From Arthrobacter sp. ZGTC131 (GTDB lineage Bacteria > Actinomycetota > Actinomycetes > Actinomycetales > Micrococcaceae), in assembly GCF_002929275.1 (NCBI RefSeq), contig NZ_PJIK01000002.1:125958-189957 (forward strand): a DNA stretch of 64,000 bases. Direction: 5' to 3'. Numbering within the stretch: position 1 is the stretch's first letter; each line of letters starts with the position of its first letter. Under the pieces are notes generated by a model. That model saw only the letters and a program-made list of their open reading frames with translations. It was not told the origin of the DNA and searched no databases. Below, piece after piece: positions 1-9,619 of this stretch. The translations under genes and the position numbers were made by a program.

Positions 1-273
1 GCAGAGCGCGCGGATCCGGGCTGGACCGCCTGGCTCGACGGCCGTAAGCTCACGTCCACCACCTCCGGCTGGTCCCAGGCATTCACGCTGCCCACGCAGG
101 CGGGGCAGGTCACCGTCCGCTACGAGAGCCCTTGGGTGCCGTGGGCGGGAATCATCCAGGCCGCGGTGATCGGCCTGACAATCCTGCTGGCGCTGCCCAT
201 GCCGGCACGCCGCCCTAATACCGGCCTGTCCAGGGACGAAGGCTCCCTGCGTAAGGAATACCAGAATGCATAA
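1..273 (+). CDS. C-terminal end of a large membrane glycosyltransferase (partial)
   Basis: An open frame enters from the left edge and ends at TAA 271-273, giving about 90 residues. It holds one hydrophobic segment (around residues 48-66) followed by a short basic tail. In Micrococcaceae the gene before DUF5719 is usually a very large family 2 glycosyltransferase with a membrane C-terminus. The assignment rests on that gene order and on the membrane tail, because the catalytic part is outside the window. The stop overlaps the start of the DUF5719 gene by 8 bases, so the two are probably co-transcribed and translationally coupled. Confidence 0.55.
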   Translation, partial: AERADPGWTAWLDGRKLTSTTSGWSQAFTLPTQAGQVTVRYESPWVPWAGIIQAAVIGLTILLALPMPARRPNTGLSRDEGSLRKEYQNA

Positions 274-1954
274 GGAAGAGAACGACGGCGGGACGCCGGC
301 GGCGCCTTCGCCCGCACCCGAGTTCCGCGCAGGGACCGCCATTCGGAACGAGGAACGGGCGAAGCCTGCGAAAACGGGCAGGCGCCCCGACCGCCGCGGC
401 ATGGTTACCGGCCTGCTGTCGGCGGCGGCGATCCTGGCCGCCGGGGGAGGGCTGGTGGGAGCTGCCTCCCTCGCTCCGCAGCCCTCGCCTGACCGGCAGC
501 TCGAGATCCCGCTGGCCTCAGTCCCCGCAGGAAGCAGCCAGGGCGTGTGCCCCGGCCCGGCGAAATTGCTCGAAGGAACGCCGGTGGGGACGGACCCGCA
601 GTTCAGCCCGGAATCGGCCACGGCCAGCACTTCGGTGTCGGCGGCCGTCGTCAGCGCGGCCGGCGGATCGCTGCCGGGCAGCAGGCTGTCCGCACTAGGC
701 GGCTCGGAGCTGCTGCGCATCGCCGACGTTCCCGGCGCCGCAACGGCACCCGCCGGCGTTTCCAGCCAGCTTGCCGGGATCATCGCCCAGCGCAGCGTGA
801 AGGACGTCAGCGTCCTTAGTGCCGACGCGCTGGGCAACCGGCAGCCGGCCGCAGCCGCCGTCATGAGCTACACGGCAACGGACGGGGATCTTCAAGGCCT
901 GGCCGCCGCCGCCTGCCAGGCGCCCTCGAATGACCTTTGGCTCACGGGAGCCAACACGGCAGTGGGCCGCAGCAGCGTCCTGCACCTGACCAACGCCTCA
1001 ACCACGCCCGCCACGGTGAACCTGGAGCTTTACGGCAAGAATGGCCAGATCCAGGCCCCCGGCAGCAGGGGGCTGCTGGTTGCCCCAAAATCCACACGGT
1101 CCATTGTGCTGGCAGGCCTGGCCCCCGGTGAAGAGCGGCTAAGCGTCCATGCCCGCAGCACGGGAGGGCCGGTGAGTGCCTTCATCCAGCAGAGCGTGTT
1201 GCGCGGGCTGACACCGGGCGGCGTCGATTTCATTGCTCCGGGGACCGCCCCCGCGCCCCGGCAGGTCATGACCGGAATCGACATCCAGGACCCGGAGGAC
1301 GTGGCAGCACTCATCGCCGCGCCCGGCTACCTCGACGCCGCACCTTCCCTCCAGATCACCGTTCCGGGGCCGATCGATGCCGTGGTGGAGGTCAAACTGT
1401 TCGGAAGCGCGGGGCAGAAGGCGCTGCCCGGTGGGGGTGTCGTCACTGCCAAGGCCGGCACGGTCACAGAGGTTCCGCTGGCCGGCGTTCCAGCCGGCCA
1501 GTACACGGTGTCAGCGACGTCGGATGTGACGATCGTGGCCGGCGCCCGCGTGAGCCGCGGCCTGAAGGCCAGTCAAAGTTCGGACTTCGGCTGGGCGCCG
1601 TCCACTGCCCAGCTCGGCAGCCAGCACGTCGTGCCGGTTCCGCAGGGCGGCGAACGAATGATCGTCTTCGGGGCGCTGGATGACCGGGCCACCATTTCCT
1701 ACACTCCCATCACGGCCGACGGGAAGCTCCGCCCGGCCGCCAGCGCGAACATCGCCGGGGGCACCACAACGTCCCTGAAGGTGCCGGCGGAAATCGGGAA
1801 GTCGCCGGTCGTCGCCTATCTGGTGTCCGCCTCCGGCGGCGCGGCCTACGGCACTGTGCTCCTTGAACGGGAGGGCCGCAGTGACGTCTCCACCGTCGCC
1901 ATTGCGCCGGGCGCCGAGGGACAGGAAAAGGTGCCGGTGACGCTGGGTCAGTAG
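266..1954 (+). CDS. DUF5719 family membrane-anchored secreted protein
   Basis: A 562-residue protein. An unstructured, charged N-terminus of about 45 residues is followed by one hydrophobic segment (about 47-67, rich in Ala and Gly) and then a long Ala/Gly/Val-rich extracytoplasmic part with beta-sandwich character and no catalytic motif that I can recognise. This fits the actinobacterial DUF5719 family, whose members lie beside a cell-envelope glycosyltransferase. The ATG at 266 overlaps the end of the preceding frame by 8 bases, which supports coupled translation. The function is unknown; a role in envelope glycan assembly is only suggested by the neighbour. Confidence 0.7.
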   Translation: MHKEENDGGTPAAPSPAPEFRAGTAIRNEERAKPAKTGRRPDRRGMVTGLLSAAAILAAGGGLVGAASLAPQPSPDRQLEIPLASVPAGSSQGVCPGPAKLLEGTPVGTDPQFSPESATASTSVSAAVVSAAGGSLPGSRLSALGGSELLRIADVPGAATAPAGVSSQLAGIIAQRSVKDVSVLSADALGNRQPAAAAVMSYTATDGDLQGLAAAACQAPSNDLWLTGANTAVGRSSVLHLTNASTTPATVNLELYGKNGQIQAPGSRGLLVAPKSTRSIVLAGLAPGEERLSVHARSTGGPVSAFIQQSVLRGLTPGGVDFIAPGTAPAPRQVMTGIDIQDPEDVAALIAAPGYLDAAPSLQITVPGPIDAVVEVKLFGSAGQKALPGGGVVTAKAGTVTEVPLAGVPAGQYTVSATSDVTIVAGARVSRGLKASQSSDFGWAPSTAQLGSQHVVPVPQGGERMIVFGALDDRATISYTPITADGKLRPAASANIAGGTTTSLKVPAEIGKSPVVAYLVSASGGAAYGTVLLEREGRSDVSTVAIAPGAEGQEKVPVTLGQ

Positions 1955-1995
1955 AGCGGGGCCGCGGGCATGCGGCACCGCTCAGTGGCGATGCC

Positions 1996-2508
1996 TCAGT
2001 AGCGACGCCGGTAAACAGGGTCCAGCGTCTCGGGCGCCACACCCAGCATTTCAGCGGTATGTTCCACCACGACGTCGTGCACCAGGTCCTGCAGCTCTTC
2101 CGGGACCGGGCACGCCTGTTCGACTACCCTGCGGTACAGCGTAATGACGGGTCCCTCGTCCTCGGTGGCCGGCGTGTAGGAGCCCAGGGGAGCGGGCGAG
2201 CGGTCAGCGACGAGCTGTTCCAGGTTCGGCGGAATCTCCTCGACGGCGAACCGCACGCCGTCGAGCGGCTTGCCCCAGATGTCGTGGAGGCGCTCGGCTG
2301 AGTCCATGACGAATTCGTCGAACCGGTCCGAGCGGGTGCGGTAAGCAGGCAGCGTGGGCAGCATCAGCTCGCCGCGCAGGCCGCGTCCGTGCCGGTTGCG
2401 CCTGCGCTGCACAAAGCTTCGCGCGGGGACCGAGCCGGTGACGTCCAGGGGAGCGTCGTGGTCAGCCAACCGGACCGTAAAACCCGAATCATGGTGCGAT
2501 GACTGCAT
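1996..2508 (-). CDS. Metallopeptidase family protein with degenerate zinc motif
   Basis: A 170-residue protein related to the small actinobacterial metallopeptidase (zincin-like, DUF1025) family that sits next to DUF3499 genes. The N-terminus is basic (residues about 30-50, rich in Arg). The C-terminal helix, where active members carry HEXXH, reads VHDVVVEHTAEMLGV here, so the His-Glu-x-x-His pattern is not intact. It may be a structural or inactive homologue. It is transcribed divergently from DUF3499 and convergently with DUF5719, with 41 bases between the stops. A TAGAGT hexamer lies exactly six bases before the ATG, so the mRNA is probably leaderless. Confidence 0.75.
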   Translation of the reverse strand: MQSSHHDSGFTVRLADHDAPLDVTGSVPARSFVQRRRNRHGRGLRGELMLPTLPAYRTRSDRFDEFVMDSAERLHDIWGKPLDGVRFAVEEIPPNLEQLVADRSPAPLGSYTPATEDEGPVITLYRRVVEQACPVPEELQDLVHDVVVEHTAEMLGVAPETLDPVYRRRY

Positions 2509-2520
2509 ATACAGACTCTA
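2509..2520 (-). promoter_or_regulatory. -10 hexamer of a leaderless promoter (metallopeptidase gene)
   Basis: TAGAGT lies at 2520-2515 on the minus strand, followed by six bases and then the ATG at 2508. This spacing puts transcription initiation on the start codon itself. No Shine-Dalgarno sequence is seen. Confidence 0.5.
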
Positions 2521-2615
2521 AACCCGCCGGATGATTTGCGCGACATAATCGGCGCCGCGGCGCACGGGCGCGGCGTGAGCCGCCGTCAATGTCGGAAAAT
2601 GTTCCCCACCCGGAG

Positions 2616-2621
2616 TAGTCT
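2616..2621 (+). promoter_or_regulatory. -10 hexamer upstream of the DUF3499 gene
   Basis: TAGTCT ends eight bases before the GTG at 2630, and no ribosome binding site is present. A leaderless or nearly leaderless transcript is likely, divergent from the metallopeptidase gene. Confidence 0.4.
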
Positions 2622-2629
2622 GTGATGTC

Positions 2630-3019
2630 GTGGGTGCTATCCGTCAATGTTCCAGGTCAGCCTGCCGCCAGTCCGCGGTGGCAACTTTGACGTACGTCTA
2701 CGCTGATTCCACTGCGGTCCTCGGGCCACTGGCCACTTACGCCGAGCCGCATTGCTATGACCTCTGCGAACAGCATGCCGGCTCCCTGACTGTGCCGCGG
2801 GGCTGGGAAGTCCTGCGCCTGGCGATGCCCTCGCAGCCGCCGCAGCCGGGCCCGGATGACCTGCTCGCGCTGGCCGACGCCGTCCGTGAGGCGGCCTCCC
2901 GGCCGTCGTCGTCGGCGCCCGCCCCGGGGCAGCGCGGCACGCACTCGGCGCTTGAGGCGCCCGCCGGCACAGAGGGTGCCCGCCGAGGGCATTTGCGCGT
3001 CCTGCGCGAACCGTCCTGA
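2630..3019 (+). CDS. DUF3499 family protein
   Basis: A 129-residue protein. The conserved N-terminal half matches the DUF3499 pattern: a CSRSAC motif (Cys7, Cys12), the block TYVYADSTAVLGPLA, then HCYDLCEQH (Cys42, Cys46, His49). The paired cysteines look like a zinc ribbon. The C-terminal 60 residues are low-complexity and Pro/Ala/Arg-rich. The gene is conserved in actinobacteria beside the metallopeptidase-like gene; its function is unknown. The GTG start is chosen because it directly precedes the conserved block and follows a -10 hexamer. Confidence 0.85.
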   Translation: MGAIRQCSRSACRQSAVATLTYVYADSTAVLGPLATYAEPHCYDLCEQHAGSLTVPRGWEVLRLAMPSQPPQPGPDDLLALADAVREAASRPSSSAPAPGQRGTHSALEAPAGTEGARRGHLRVLREPS

Positions 3020-3034
3020 CACCCGAACTGGCGG

Positions 3035-3040
3035 TAGGCT
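3035..3040 (+). promoter_or_regulatory. -10 hexamer for the Trm112-like gene
   Basis: TAGGCT, the commonest -10 form in this window, lies 54 bases before the ATG at 3095. The Trm112-like gene and perhaps ahcY therefore may have their own promoter, separate from DUF3499. Confidence 0.4.
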
Positions 3041-3094
3041 GGGAGCTGCAAATCCGTCAGCCACGCGCGCCGCGCCCAGCAGGGAGCATCCACC

Positions 3095-3331
3095 ATGCCA
3101 AAGATCAGTCCTGAACTGTTGTCCGTCCTGCGGTGCCCGGTCACCGGCTCAACCCTGACCCAGGAAGGCGAGGAGCTCGTCTCCACGGCCGCGGCAGAGG
3201 GCGGCGAACCGGTGCGGTACGGCATTGAAGACGGCATTCCGCTGCTCCTTCCCCCTGAGCTGCTCGCCGCAGCCAACGCTGCCCGTTCGGACCAGCACGA
3301 CGGCCCCGCAGCGGCCGCGCCCACAGCCTAA
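3095..3331 (+). CDS. Trm112 family protein
   Basis: A 78-residue protein beginning [18 protein letters not shown], with the GIPLLLP block near residue 50 that is typical of bacterial Trm112/YcaR-like proteins. Only Cys14 of the usual metal-binding cysteines remains, as is common for bacterial members. Trm112 proteins act as activators or chaperones of methyltransferases in eukaryotes and archaea; the bacterial role is poorly defined. It has a ribosome binding site (AGGGAG) and lies 52 bases upstream of ahcY, a methyl-cycle enzyme. Confidence 0.85.
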   Translation: MPKISPELLSVLRCPVTGSTLTQEGEELVSTAAAEGGEPVRYGIEDGIPLLLPPELLAAANAARSDQHDGPAAAAPTA

Positions 3332-3383
3332 ACTCCAGCCCGCACCGCAGAACGCAAGACGCCGGATACAGCAAAGGATCCCC

Positions 3384-4871
<1,488 letters not shown>

Positions 4872-4906
4872 GCTTCCGCACGCCGGGTGCCCCGGAGGGC
4901 GGCACA

Positions 4907-4927
4907 CGGCGGATCTGGCGTCCGCCG
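4907..4927 (+). terminator. Hairpin after ahcY
   Basis: A 7-bp perfect stem (CGGCGGA with TCCGCCG) and 7-base loop, 36 bases after the ahcY stop. There is no T-run, as is usual in high-GC actinobacteria. Confidence 0.4.
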
Positions 4928-4998
4928 CACGCCCCTCTTCATGGCCCGTCCGCAGCACCCCTCCGCACCGCGCGGGCGGGTGCTGCCCCGCCGTGCGA

Positions 4999-5004
4999 TA
5001 AAAT
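4999..5004 (+). promoter_or_regulatory. -10 hexamer for the L,D-transpeptidase gene
   Basis: TAAAAT in a locally AT-rich stretch lies 77 bases before the ATG at 5081. A GGAG ribosome binding site lies just upstream of the start codon. Confidence 0.4.
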
Positions 5005-5080
5005 TGACTCGTCAGCGTTACTGCTGGGCACACGGACGGACGCCGACTGGCGGCCCGGCGGGGGACATGGAGAATCACTC

Positions 5081-6313
5081 ATGACGGATAAAAGCACGCG
5101 GAAGATCGGCAAGATCCTCGCCGTCGTGGCGATCTGCGCTGCGGTCGCCGCAGGCGGAATCGGCGTAGCCACCGCACCCGGCTGGGCCAACCCCGCGCCT
5201 GAATCCGAGGCCTCCACGCCCGTCCGCAATGAACCCGGCCTGGCCGCCCCTGTGGTCAAGACCGTCGAACTGGGTGTCACGCCCACGGACGGCGCCAAGG
5301 GCGTCAACCCCGCTGTGGCACCGTCGGTCAAGGCGGTCAACGGCCTCCTCAAGGACGTCGTGCTGGTGCCGACGGCGGGCGGCGAGCCGGTCAAGGGCAC
5401 GGTCAGCGCCGACGGCAGCACCTGGACCACCCTGGACCCGCTGCTCTTCAACACGGCCTACACCTACAGTTTCACGATTGTGGATGAGGCAGGCCGGGAA
5501 ACCAAGAAGACACAGACCTTCACCACCGTGGAAAGCGCCAACGAGGCGGATGCCGCCGTCTATCCGGAGAACGGCTCCACCGTCGGCGCGGGGCAGCCTA
5601 TCGAGATCGTGTTCAGCGAGCCTGTTGCCAACAAGGCGGCGGTGGAAAAGGCCGTCAAGATCACCGTTTCTTCCAAGCAGCCCGTGGCCTGGCACTGGTA
5701 CTCGGACCAGCGCGTGCGCATCCGGCCGGAGAAGTTCTGGGCCTCCAACAGCCAGGTCACTGTGGACATGAAACTTTTCGGCGTCGACTTCGGCAACAAG
5801 ATGATCGGCAACTTCAACGCCAAGGTGCAGTTCAAGGTCGGCACGCAGCGCTTGGCCGTCGTGGACGACATCACGAAGACCATGAAGGTTTATTTCGACG
5901 GCAAGCTCGTCAAGACGGCTCCCGTCACTCTCGGTGATCCCGAGTGGCTGTCGCCCACGGGCTACGCCGTGATCATGGAGCAGGAACGGCGCTCCAAGTT
6001 CAACGCCGGCAGCATCGGCCTCAAGCCGGGGGATAAGGGCTACTACCCGCCGCTCACCGTGGAGTACGCCAACAGGCTCACATCGTCCGGCGTGTACGTT
6101 CATCAGGCCCTGCAGTCGGCCTGGGGCGCCGTCGGTGTTTCCAACGTCTCCCACGGCTGTGTGGGCCTGCTGCCCGCGGATGCCGCCTGGTTCTTCAACA
6201 ACATGAAGACCGGCGACGTCGTACAGACCCTGAACACCGGGGCGCCCGCCGTCGAACCGCTTGAAGGCTACGGCGACTGGAACATCCCCTGGGCCCAGTA
6301 CGCCAAACGCTAG
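5081..6313 (+). CDS. L,D-transpeptidase with Ig-like domains
   Basis: A 410-residue exported enzyme that makes 3-3 cross-links in peptidoglycan, probably membrane-tethered. A hydrophobic segment (about residues 11-32) is followed by two Ig-like (BIg) regions (about 55-150 and 155-250) and a YkuD catalytic domain (about 255-400). The active-site motif is SHGCVGL with His358 and Cys360, and an upstream YVHQAL histidine is also present. Domain order matches the mycobacterial Ldt class. The stop overlaps the end of the convergent RDD gene by 4 bases. Confidence 0.93.
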   Translation: MTDKSTRKIGKILAVVAICAAVAAGGIGVATAPGWANPAPESEASTPVRNEPGLAAPVVKTVELGVTPTDGAKGVNPAVAPSVKAVNGLLKDVVLVPTAGGEPVKGTVSADGSTWTTLDPLLFNTAYTYSFTIVDEAGRETKKTQTFTTVESANEADAAVYPENGSTVGAGQPIEIVFSEPVANKAAVEKAVKITVSSKQPVAWHWYSDQRVRIRPEKFWASNSQVTVDMKLFGVDFGNKMIGNFNAKVQFKVGTQRLAVVDDITKTMKVYFDGKLVKTAPVTLGDPEWLSPTGYAVIMEQERRSKFNAGSIGLKPGDKGYYPPLTVEYANRLTSSGVYVHQALQSAWGAVGVSNVSHGCVGLLPADAAWFFNNMKTGDVVQTLNTGAPAVEPLEGYGDWNIPWAQYAKR

Positions 6314-7131
6314 TCCGCGGAGGTTTCCCTGCCTGCGCTGAACGGAAGGCCGTGGAGGCGTTCGCCGATCCTGAGGCTCTGTTTCCGGGCTTCCTCGAGG
6401 CGCCGGAGTTCGCGGCTGCGGCGCTCGGCCAGGACCGCCGCAAGGTAATCGTCGGGAGTGGTCCCGGGCGGCGGGGCAGGGGCGACGAAGCCCGCCATTT
6501 CCGACGCCAGGGACGCGGCCATGCCGCTGCGTGACAGCGGGGACATCCGCGGTGCCTGCCGGATGAACTGCGCCGCGCGGCGGCCAAGGGAATCCGGCAT
6601 CCGGCCGATGTCCGCCGCAGCCGCCCAGGCGTGAAGATACCGCGGCGTGACTGCCACCACCGGCGGTTCCACCGGGACCCGCCGGCGCAGGGAATACGTT
6701 CCGGCCACAATGTCACCAAGGCGCCGGGACTTGTCATCGAAAAGGGCGACGGCGATGGCGATGCCGCCGAAGGTGAGGTAGATCTCCAGGAAGCCAATCA
6801 ACGCCCGGATGACGGCGTGGCGAAAACGGATGGCGCCGCCGTCGTCCCGCACGATCCGCAGCCCCGCGGCCAGCTTCCCGAGCGAGAGGCCCCGGGTCAG
6901 CGTTTCCACGGCCACGGGAATTATGACGAGACAGAACACCACGCTGACGAGGATGAGCGCCTGCACTGCAGCTTCGTCCAGTTCGTCGCCCGCGGCGGCC
7001 ACTGCCATCAGAATGAGCACCAGTAGCGCGGCGTTTACCACCACGTCGAGCAGCAGTCCCAGAGCGCGGGCCGCAAACGACGCCGGGCGCAGTTCAAGGA
7101 CAACTGCCTCGCCTGTGATGAGTGGACTCAA
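6310..7131 (-). CDS. RDD family integral membrane protein
   Basis: A 273-residue membrane protein. The N-terminal part (about 15-150) is an RDD domain: it opens RPASFAARALGLLLDVVV, has several hydrophobic helices, and holds the conserved GLSLGKLAAGLRIV block and a final DIVAGTYSLRR. The C-terminal 110 residues are soluble and charged. Start is TTG at 7131 with AGGAA directly upstream. It is divergent from the SpoIIM-like gene, a pairing common in actinobacteria beside MoxR/DUF58 operons. The transported substrate, if any, is unknown. Confidence 0.85.
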   Translation of the reverse strand: MSPLITGEAVVLELRPASFAARALGLLLDVVVNAALLVLILMAVAAAGDELDEAAVQALILVSVVFCLVIIPVAVETLTRGLSLGKLAAGLRIVRDDGGAIRFRHAVIRALIGFLEIYLTFGGIAIAVALFDDKSRRLGDIVAGTYSLRRRVPVEPPVVAVTPRYLHAWAAAADIGRMPDSLGRRAAQFIRQAPRMSPLSRSGMAASLASEMAGFVAPAPPPGTTPDDYLAAVLAERRSRELRRLEEARKQSLRIGERLHGLPFSAGRETSAD

Positions 7132-7189
7132 TTCCTGCCCCGTACCTCGTGCGGCCTACCGGTCGACTAAAGTCTAGTTCGCGGCAGGC

Positions 7190-7195
7190 TAGGGT
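7190..7195 (+). promoter_or_regulatory. -10 hexamer of a leaderless promoter (SpoIIM-like gene)
   Basis: TAGGGT is followed by six bases and then GTG 7202. There is no ribosome binding site, so the transcript probably starts at the initiation codon. Confidence 0.5.
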
Positions 7196-7201
7196 AGTGG
7201 C

Positions 7202-8194
7202 GTGGACATGGATGCCTTCTCCGCCGTCAACTCGGACACGTGGTCGAGACTGCATTTCCTGGCGCACAAGCGGCGGCTCAACGGGGCTGAAGCAGACGAA
7301 CTGCTGCGCCTCTACCAGGCGGCCTCCGCGCATCTGTCCCTGCTGCGCTCCACCGGTCCCGAAAGCGGGCTCTCGGCGTCGCTGTCAGCCACGCTCGCGC
7401 AGGCGCGCACGCGATTCACCGGCGCACGGTCGAACTTCTTGGAGGACCTTGCGAAGTTCTTCGTTGTTGCGCTGCCAGCCGCACTGTTCCGTATCCGCTG
7501 GCTGACCCTGGCCTGCGGGATCGTGTTCTGCATCATCGGCTGCGCCTATGCCTGGTGGGTAGGAACGTCCCCCGAGGCCCTGCGCGCCGTGGCGTCGGAG
7601 GCAGAGGTCCGGCGGTACGTGGAGGAAGACTTCATCGACTACTACTCGGAGAACCCGGCAGCCTCGTTCGCGGGGGCGGTGTGGACCAACAACGCCTGGA
7701 TCAGCGCCCAGGCCGTGGCGCTCGGCATCACCGGATTCTGGGTCCCCATGATCCTGCTCGCCAACGCGCAGGGGGTTGGCGTGGCAGCCGGAATATTCGC
7801 TGCCGTGGGAAAGGCTGACGTCTTCTTCAGCTACATCCTGCCGCACGGACTGATGGAGCTGACGGCGGTCTTCGTGGCGTGCGCCGCAGGGCTCAGGATC
7901 TTCTGGGCAATGGTATCGCCGGGGGCGCAGACCAGGTCCCGCGCGGTGGCGGCCGAGGGGCGGTCCATGATTACCGTTGCCTTGGGACTGGTCCTGGTGC
8001 TGTTCGTGTCAGGCCTGGTGGAGGGCTTTGTTACGCCCAGCGCGCTGCCCGTGTGGGCGAAAATCAGCATCGGCGGGACCGTGCTGGCCGCCTTCTGGAT
8101 GTACGTGCTCGTCTGCGGCGGCAGGGCGTACCGTGCCGGGGCCCGGGGCGACCTTGACGCCCAGGACGCAGGCTACGGAGAAATAGCCGCGTGA
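7202..8194 (+). CDS. Stage II sporulation protein M family (SpoIIM/DUF95) membrane protein
   Basis: A 330-residue protein with a soluble helical N-terminus (about 1-95) and five or six membrane helices. It carries the SpoIIM-type segment with TNNAWISAQAVALGITG and the ILPHGLMELTAVFVA block (near residue 220) conserved across the family. The organism is not a spore former by any sign here; in actinobacteria these proteins accompany RDD, MoxR, DUF58 and transglutaminase genes and are thought to act in envelope biology. That role is an inference from context. Confidence 0.88.
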   Translation: MDMDAFSAVNSDTWSRLHFLAHKRRLNGAEADELLRLYQAASAHLSLLRSTGPESGLSASLSATLAQARTRFTGARSNFLEDLAKFFVVALPAALFRIRWLTLACGIVFCIIGCAYAWWVGTSPEALRAVASEAEVRRYVEEDFIDYYSENPAASFAGAVWTNNAWISAQAVALGITGFWVPMILLANAQGVGVAAGIFAAVGKADVFFSYILPHGLMELTAVFVACAAGLRIFWAMVSPGAQTRSRAVAAEGRSMITVALGLVLVLFVSGLVEGFVTPSALPVWAKISIGGTVLAAFWMYVLVCGGRAYRAGARGDLDAQDAGYGEIAA

Positions 8195-8243
8195 TTCCCG
8201 GCGGACGCGGGGTGGCATCTCGCGGTGCCGGAGGGCCTGACGG

Positions 8244-8249
8244 TAGGCT
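8244..8249 (+). promoter_or_regulatory. -10 hexamer upstream of the TIGR01906-like gene
   Basis: TAGGCT lies 70 bases before the GTG at 8320. It lies inside the longest possible frame from 8191, which argues that translation begins downstream at 8320. Confidence 0.4.
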
Positions 8250-8319
8250 CTTCAGGAGATACACAGCGCTGCCTGGGCCCCAGACCCGGAGCGCGGACGC
8301 CTACGGAAGTGAAGCTGCA

Positions 8320-9540
8320 GTGAACGACAATACTCCGACCCCGTCCAGACGGCTCGATCCGCAGCTGGATCCGGCCAGCGAACCGGCCCTTGATCCTGCC
8401 CACGATTCAGACGAGCCTGCATTTGACTGGATGAAGCCGGCCCCCGCAACCCGGGAGACCACCGCAGGCACGGACGGCGCTTCTGTTGGCGGGGAGGATG
8501 CCACTGCCAGGACCGGCGGATCCAGGAACGGTGCTGCGACTGGTGCAGCAGCCGCTCCAGCCCAGCCCGGCAGCCGGGCCGACCGCAAGGCGGCGGAGGC
8601 GGCCGCTGCGGACACGGCAGAGGACTCGGATGCCGGATCGGCAGATGCCACAGCATCCTCCGGCCCAGCCCGCGGCACCCACTTCAGCGAACCGCTTCCC
8701 ACCTCTGCCCTGCAGGTGCGTCCGCCGCGTGAGGACGTGGAGCGACGCAACGCTGAACGCGAACAGGCAGCGAACGCCAAGCCGGTGCTGCCGCGGATCC
8801 TGCAGGTCCTGCTGGCCGTTTTCTACCCGGTAATCCTCCTTGTCCTGGCCGTGCGCGCCGTGACCAGCCCCCTGTTCCTCTGGGTCGAATACCACCGGCC
8901 GGGCTTCCCCGGCGACGGCTACGGCTTCAACGCCGACGACCGCATGACCTACGGGTCCTACGCCGTGGACTACCTGAGCAACTGGTCAGGCTCGCGTTAC
9001 TTGGGCGAACTGGTCAACCGCAGCGGCGACAAGCTGTTCAAGGACGGCGAAGTCAGCCACATGGCCGACGTCAAGCTCGTGATCCTCTCGGCCTTCGGCG
9101 CCGGAGCACTTCTGGCTCTCATCAGCATCGCGGCTGTCATCTACCTGCGCCGCCGCACCCCGGGCGGAGTCCGCCGGGGGCTGTTCGCCGGTTCCATTGT
9201 CACCCTGGTCATCATCCTCGGCCTCGGCACGCTGGCGGCGCTGGGCTGGCAGCAGTTCTTCACGGAATTCCACCGCATCTTCTTCGCCAGCGGCTCCTGG
9301 ACGTTCGCGCTGGAAGACACCCTGATCCGTCTCTTCCCGGGGCAGTTCTGGATCGATGCCGGCATCGTCATCGCGGCCCTCGTGCTCCTCACGGCAATTG
9401 TGACCCTGGTTCTGACCTGGCCCACCCGCCGGCGCCGGGGACTGCCCAAAGCCGTCAAGAAGGACCGCAAGGGAGACACCGGAGAAGCCGGCACCGAAGC
9501 ACCCACCGAAGTCGGCGCGGACCAGCCTTCCCGGATGTGA
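8320..9540 (+). CDS. TIGR01906-type integral membrane protein
   Basis: A 406-residue protein. About 150 N-terminal residues are low-complexity, Ala/Pro/acidic and presumably disordered. Four membrane helices follow, separated by a conserved extracytoplasmic region with GYGFNADDRMTYGSYAVDYL and a later WQQFFTEFHRIFF, which match the TIGR01906 family. The tail is strongly basic. The frame is open from 8191, but GTG 8320 is preceded by GGAAG and by a promoter at 8244, so I prefer it. Function is unknown. Confidence 0.78.
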   Translation: MNDNTPTPSRRLDPQLDPASEPALDPAHDSDEPAFDWMKPAPATRETTAGTDGASVGGEDATARTGGSRNGAATGAAAAPAQPGSRADRKAAEAAAADTAEDSDAGSADATASSGPARGTHFSEPLPTSALQVRPPREDVERRNAEREQAANAKPVLPRILQVLLAVFYPVILLVLAVRAVTSPLFLWVEYHRPGFPGDGYGFNADDRMTYGSYAVDYLSNWSGSRYLGELVNRSGDKLFKDGEVSHMADVKLVILSAFGAGALLALISIAAVIYLRRRTPGGVRRGLFAGSIVTLVIILGLGTLAALGWQQFFTEFHRIFFASGSWTFALEDTLIRLFPGQFWIDAGIVIAALVLLTAIVTLVLTWPTRRRRGLPKAVKKDRKGDTGEAGTEAPTEVGADQPSRM

Positions 9541-9607
9541 GCCGCCGCGGGCGAGCGGCCGTAAGCCGCTGAGCGGGAATCTGCTGGTGCCGGCGCGCGG
9601 TTGTCAG

Positions 9608-9613
9608 TAGTGT
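9608..9613 (+). promoter_or_regulatory. -10 hexamer of a leaderless promoter (hypothetical gene at 9620)
   Basis: TAGTGT is followed by six bases and then ATG 9620, the same layout as at the other leaderless genes here. It supports 9620 as the original start of the frameshifted gene. Confidence 0.4.
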
Positions 9614-9619
9614 CCGCAT

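Noticed and set aside
8191-8319. Longer form of the TIGR01906-like protein
   Set aside because: A promoter-like TAGGCT lies inside the extension and the extra residues look like translated intergenic sequence.
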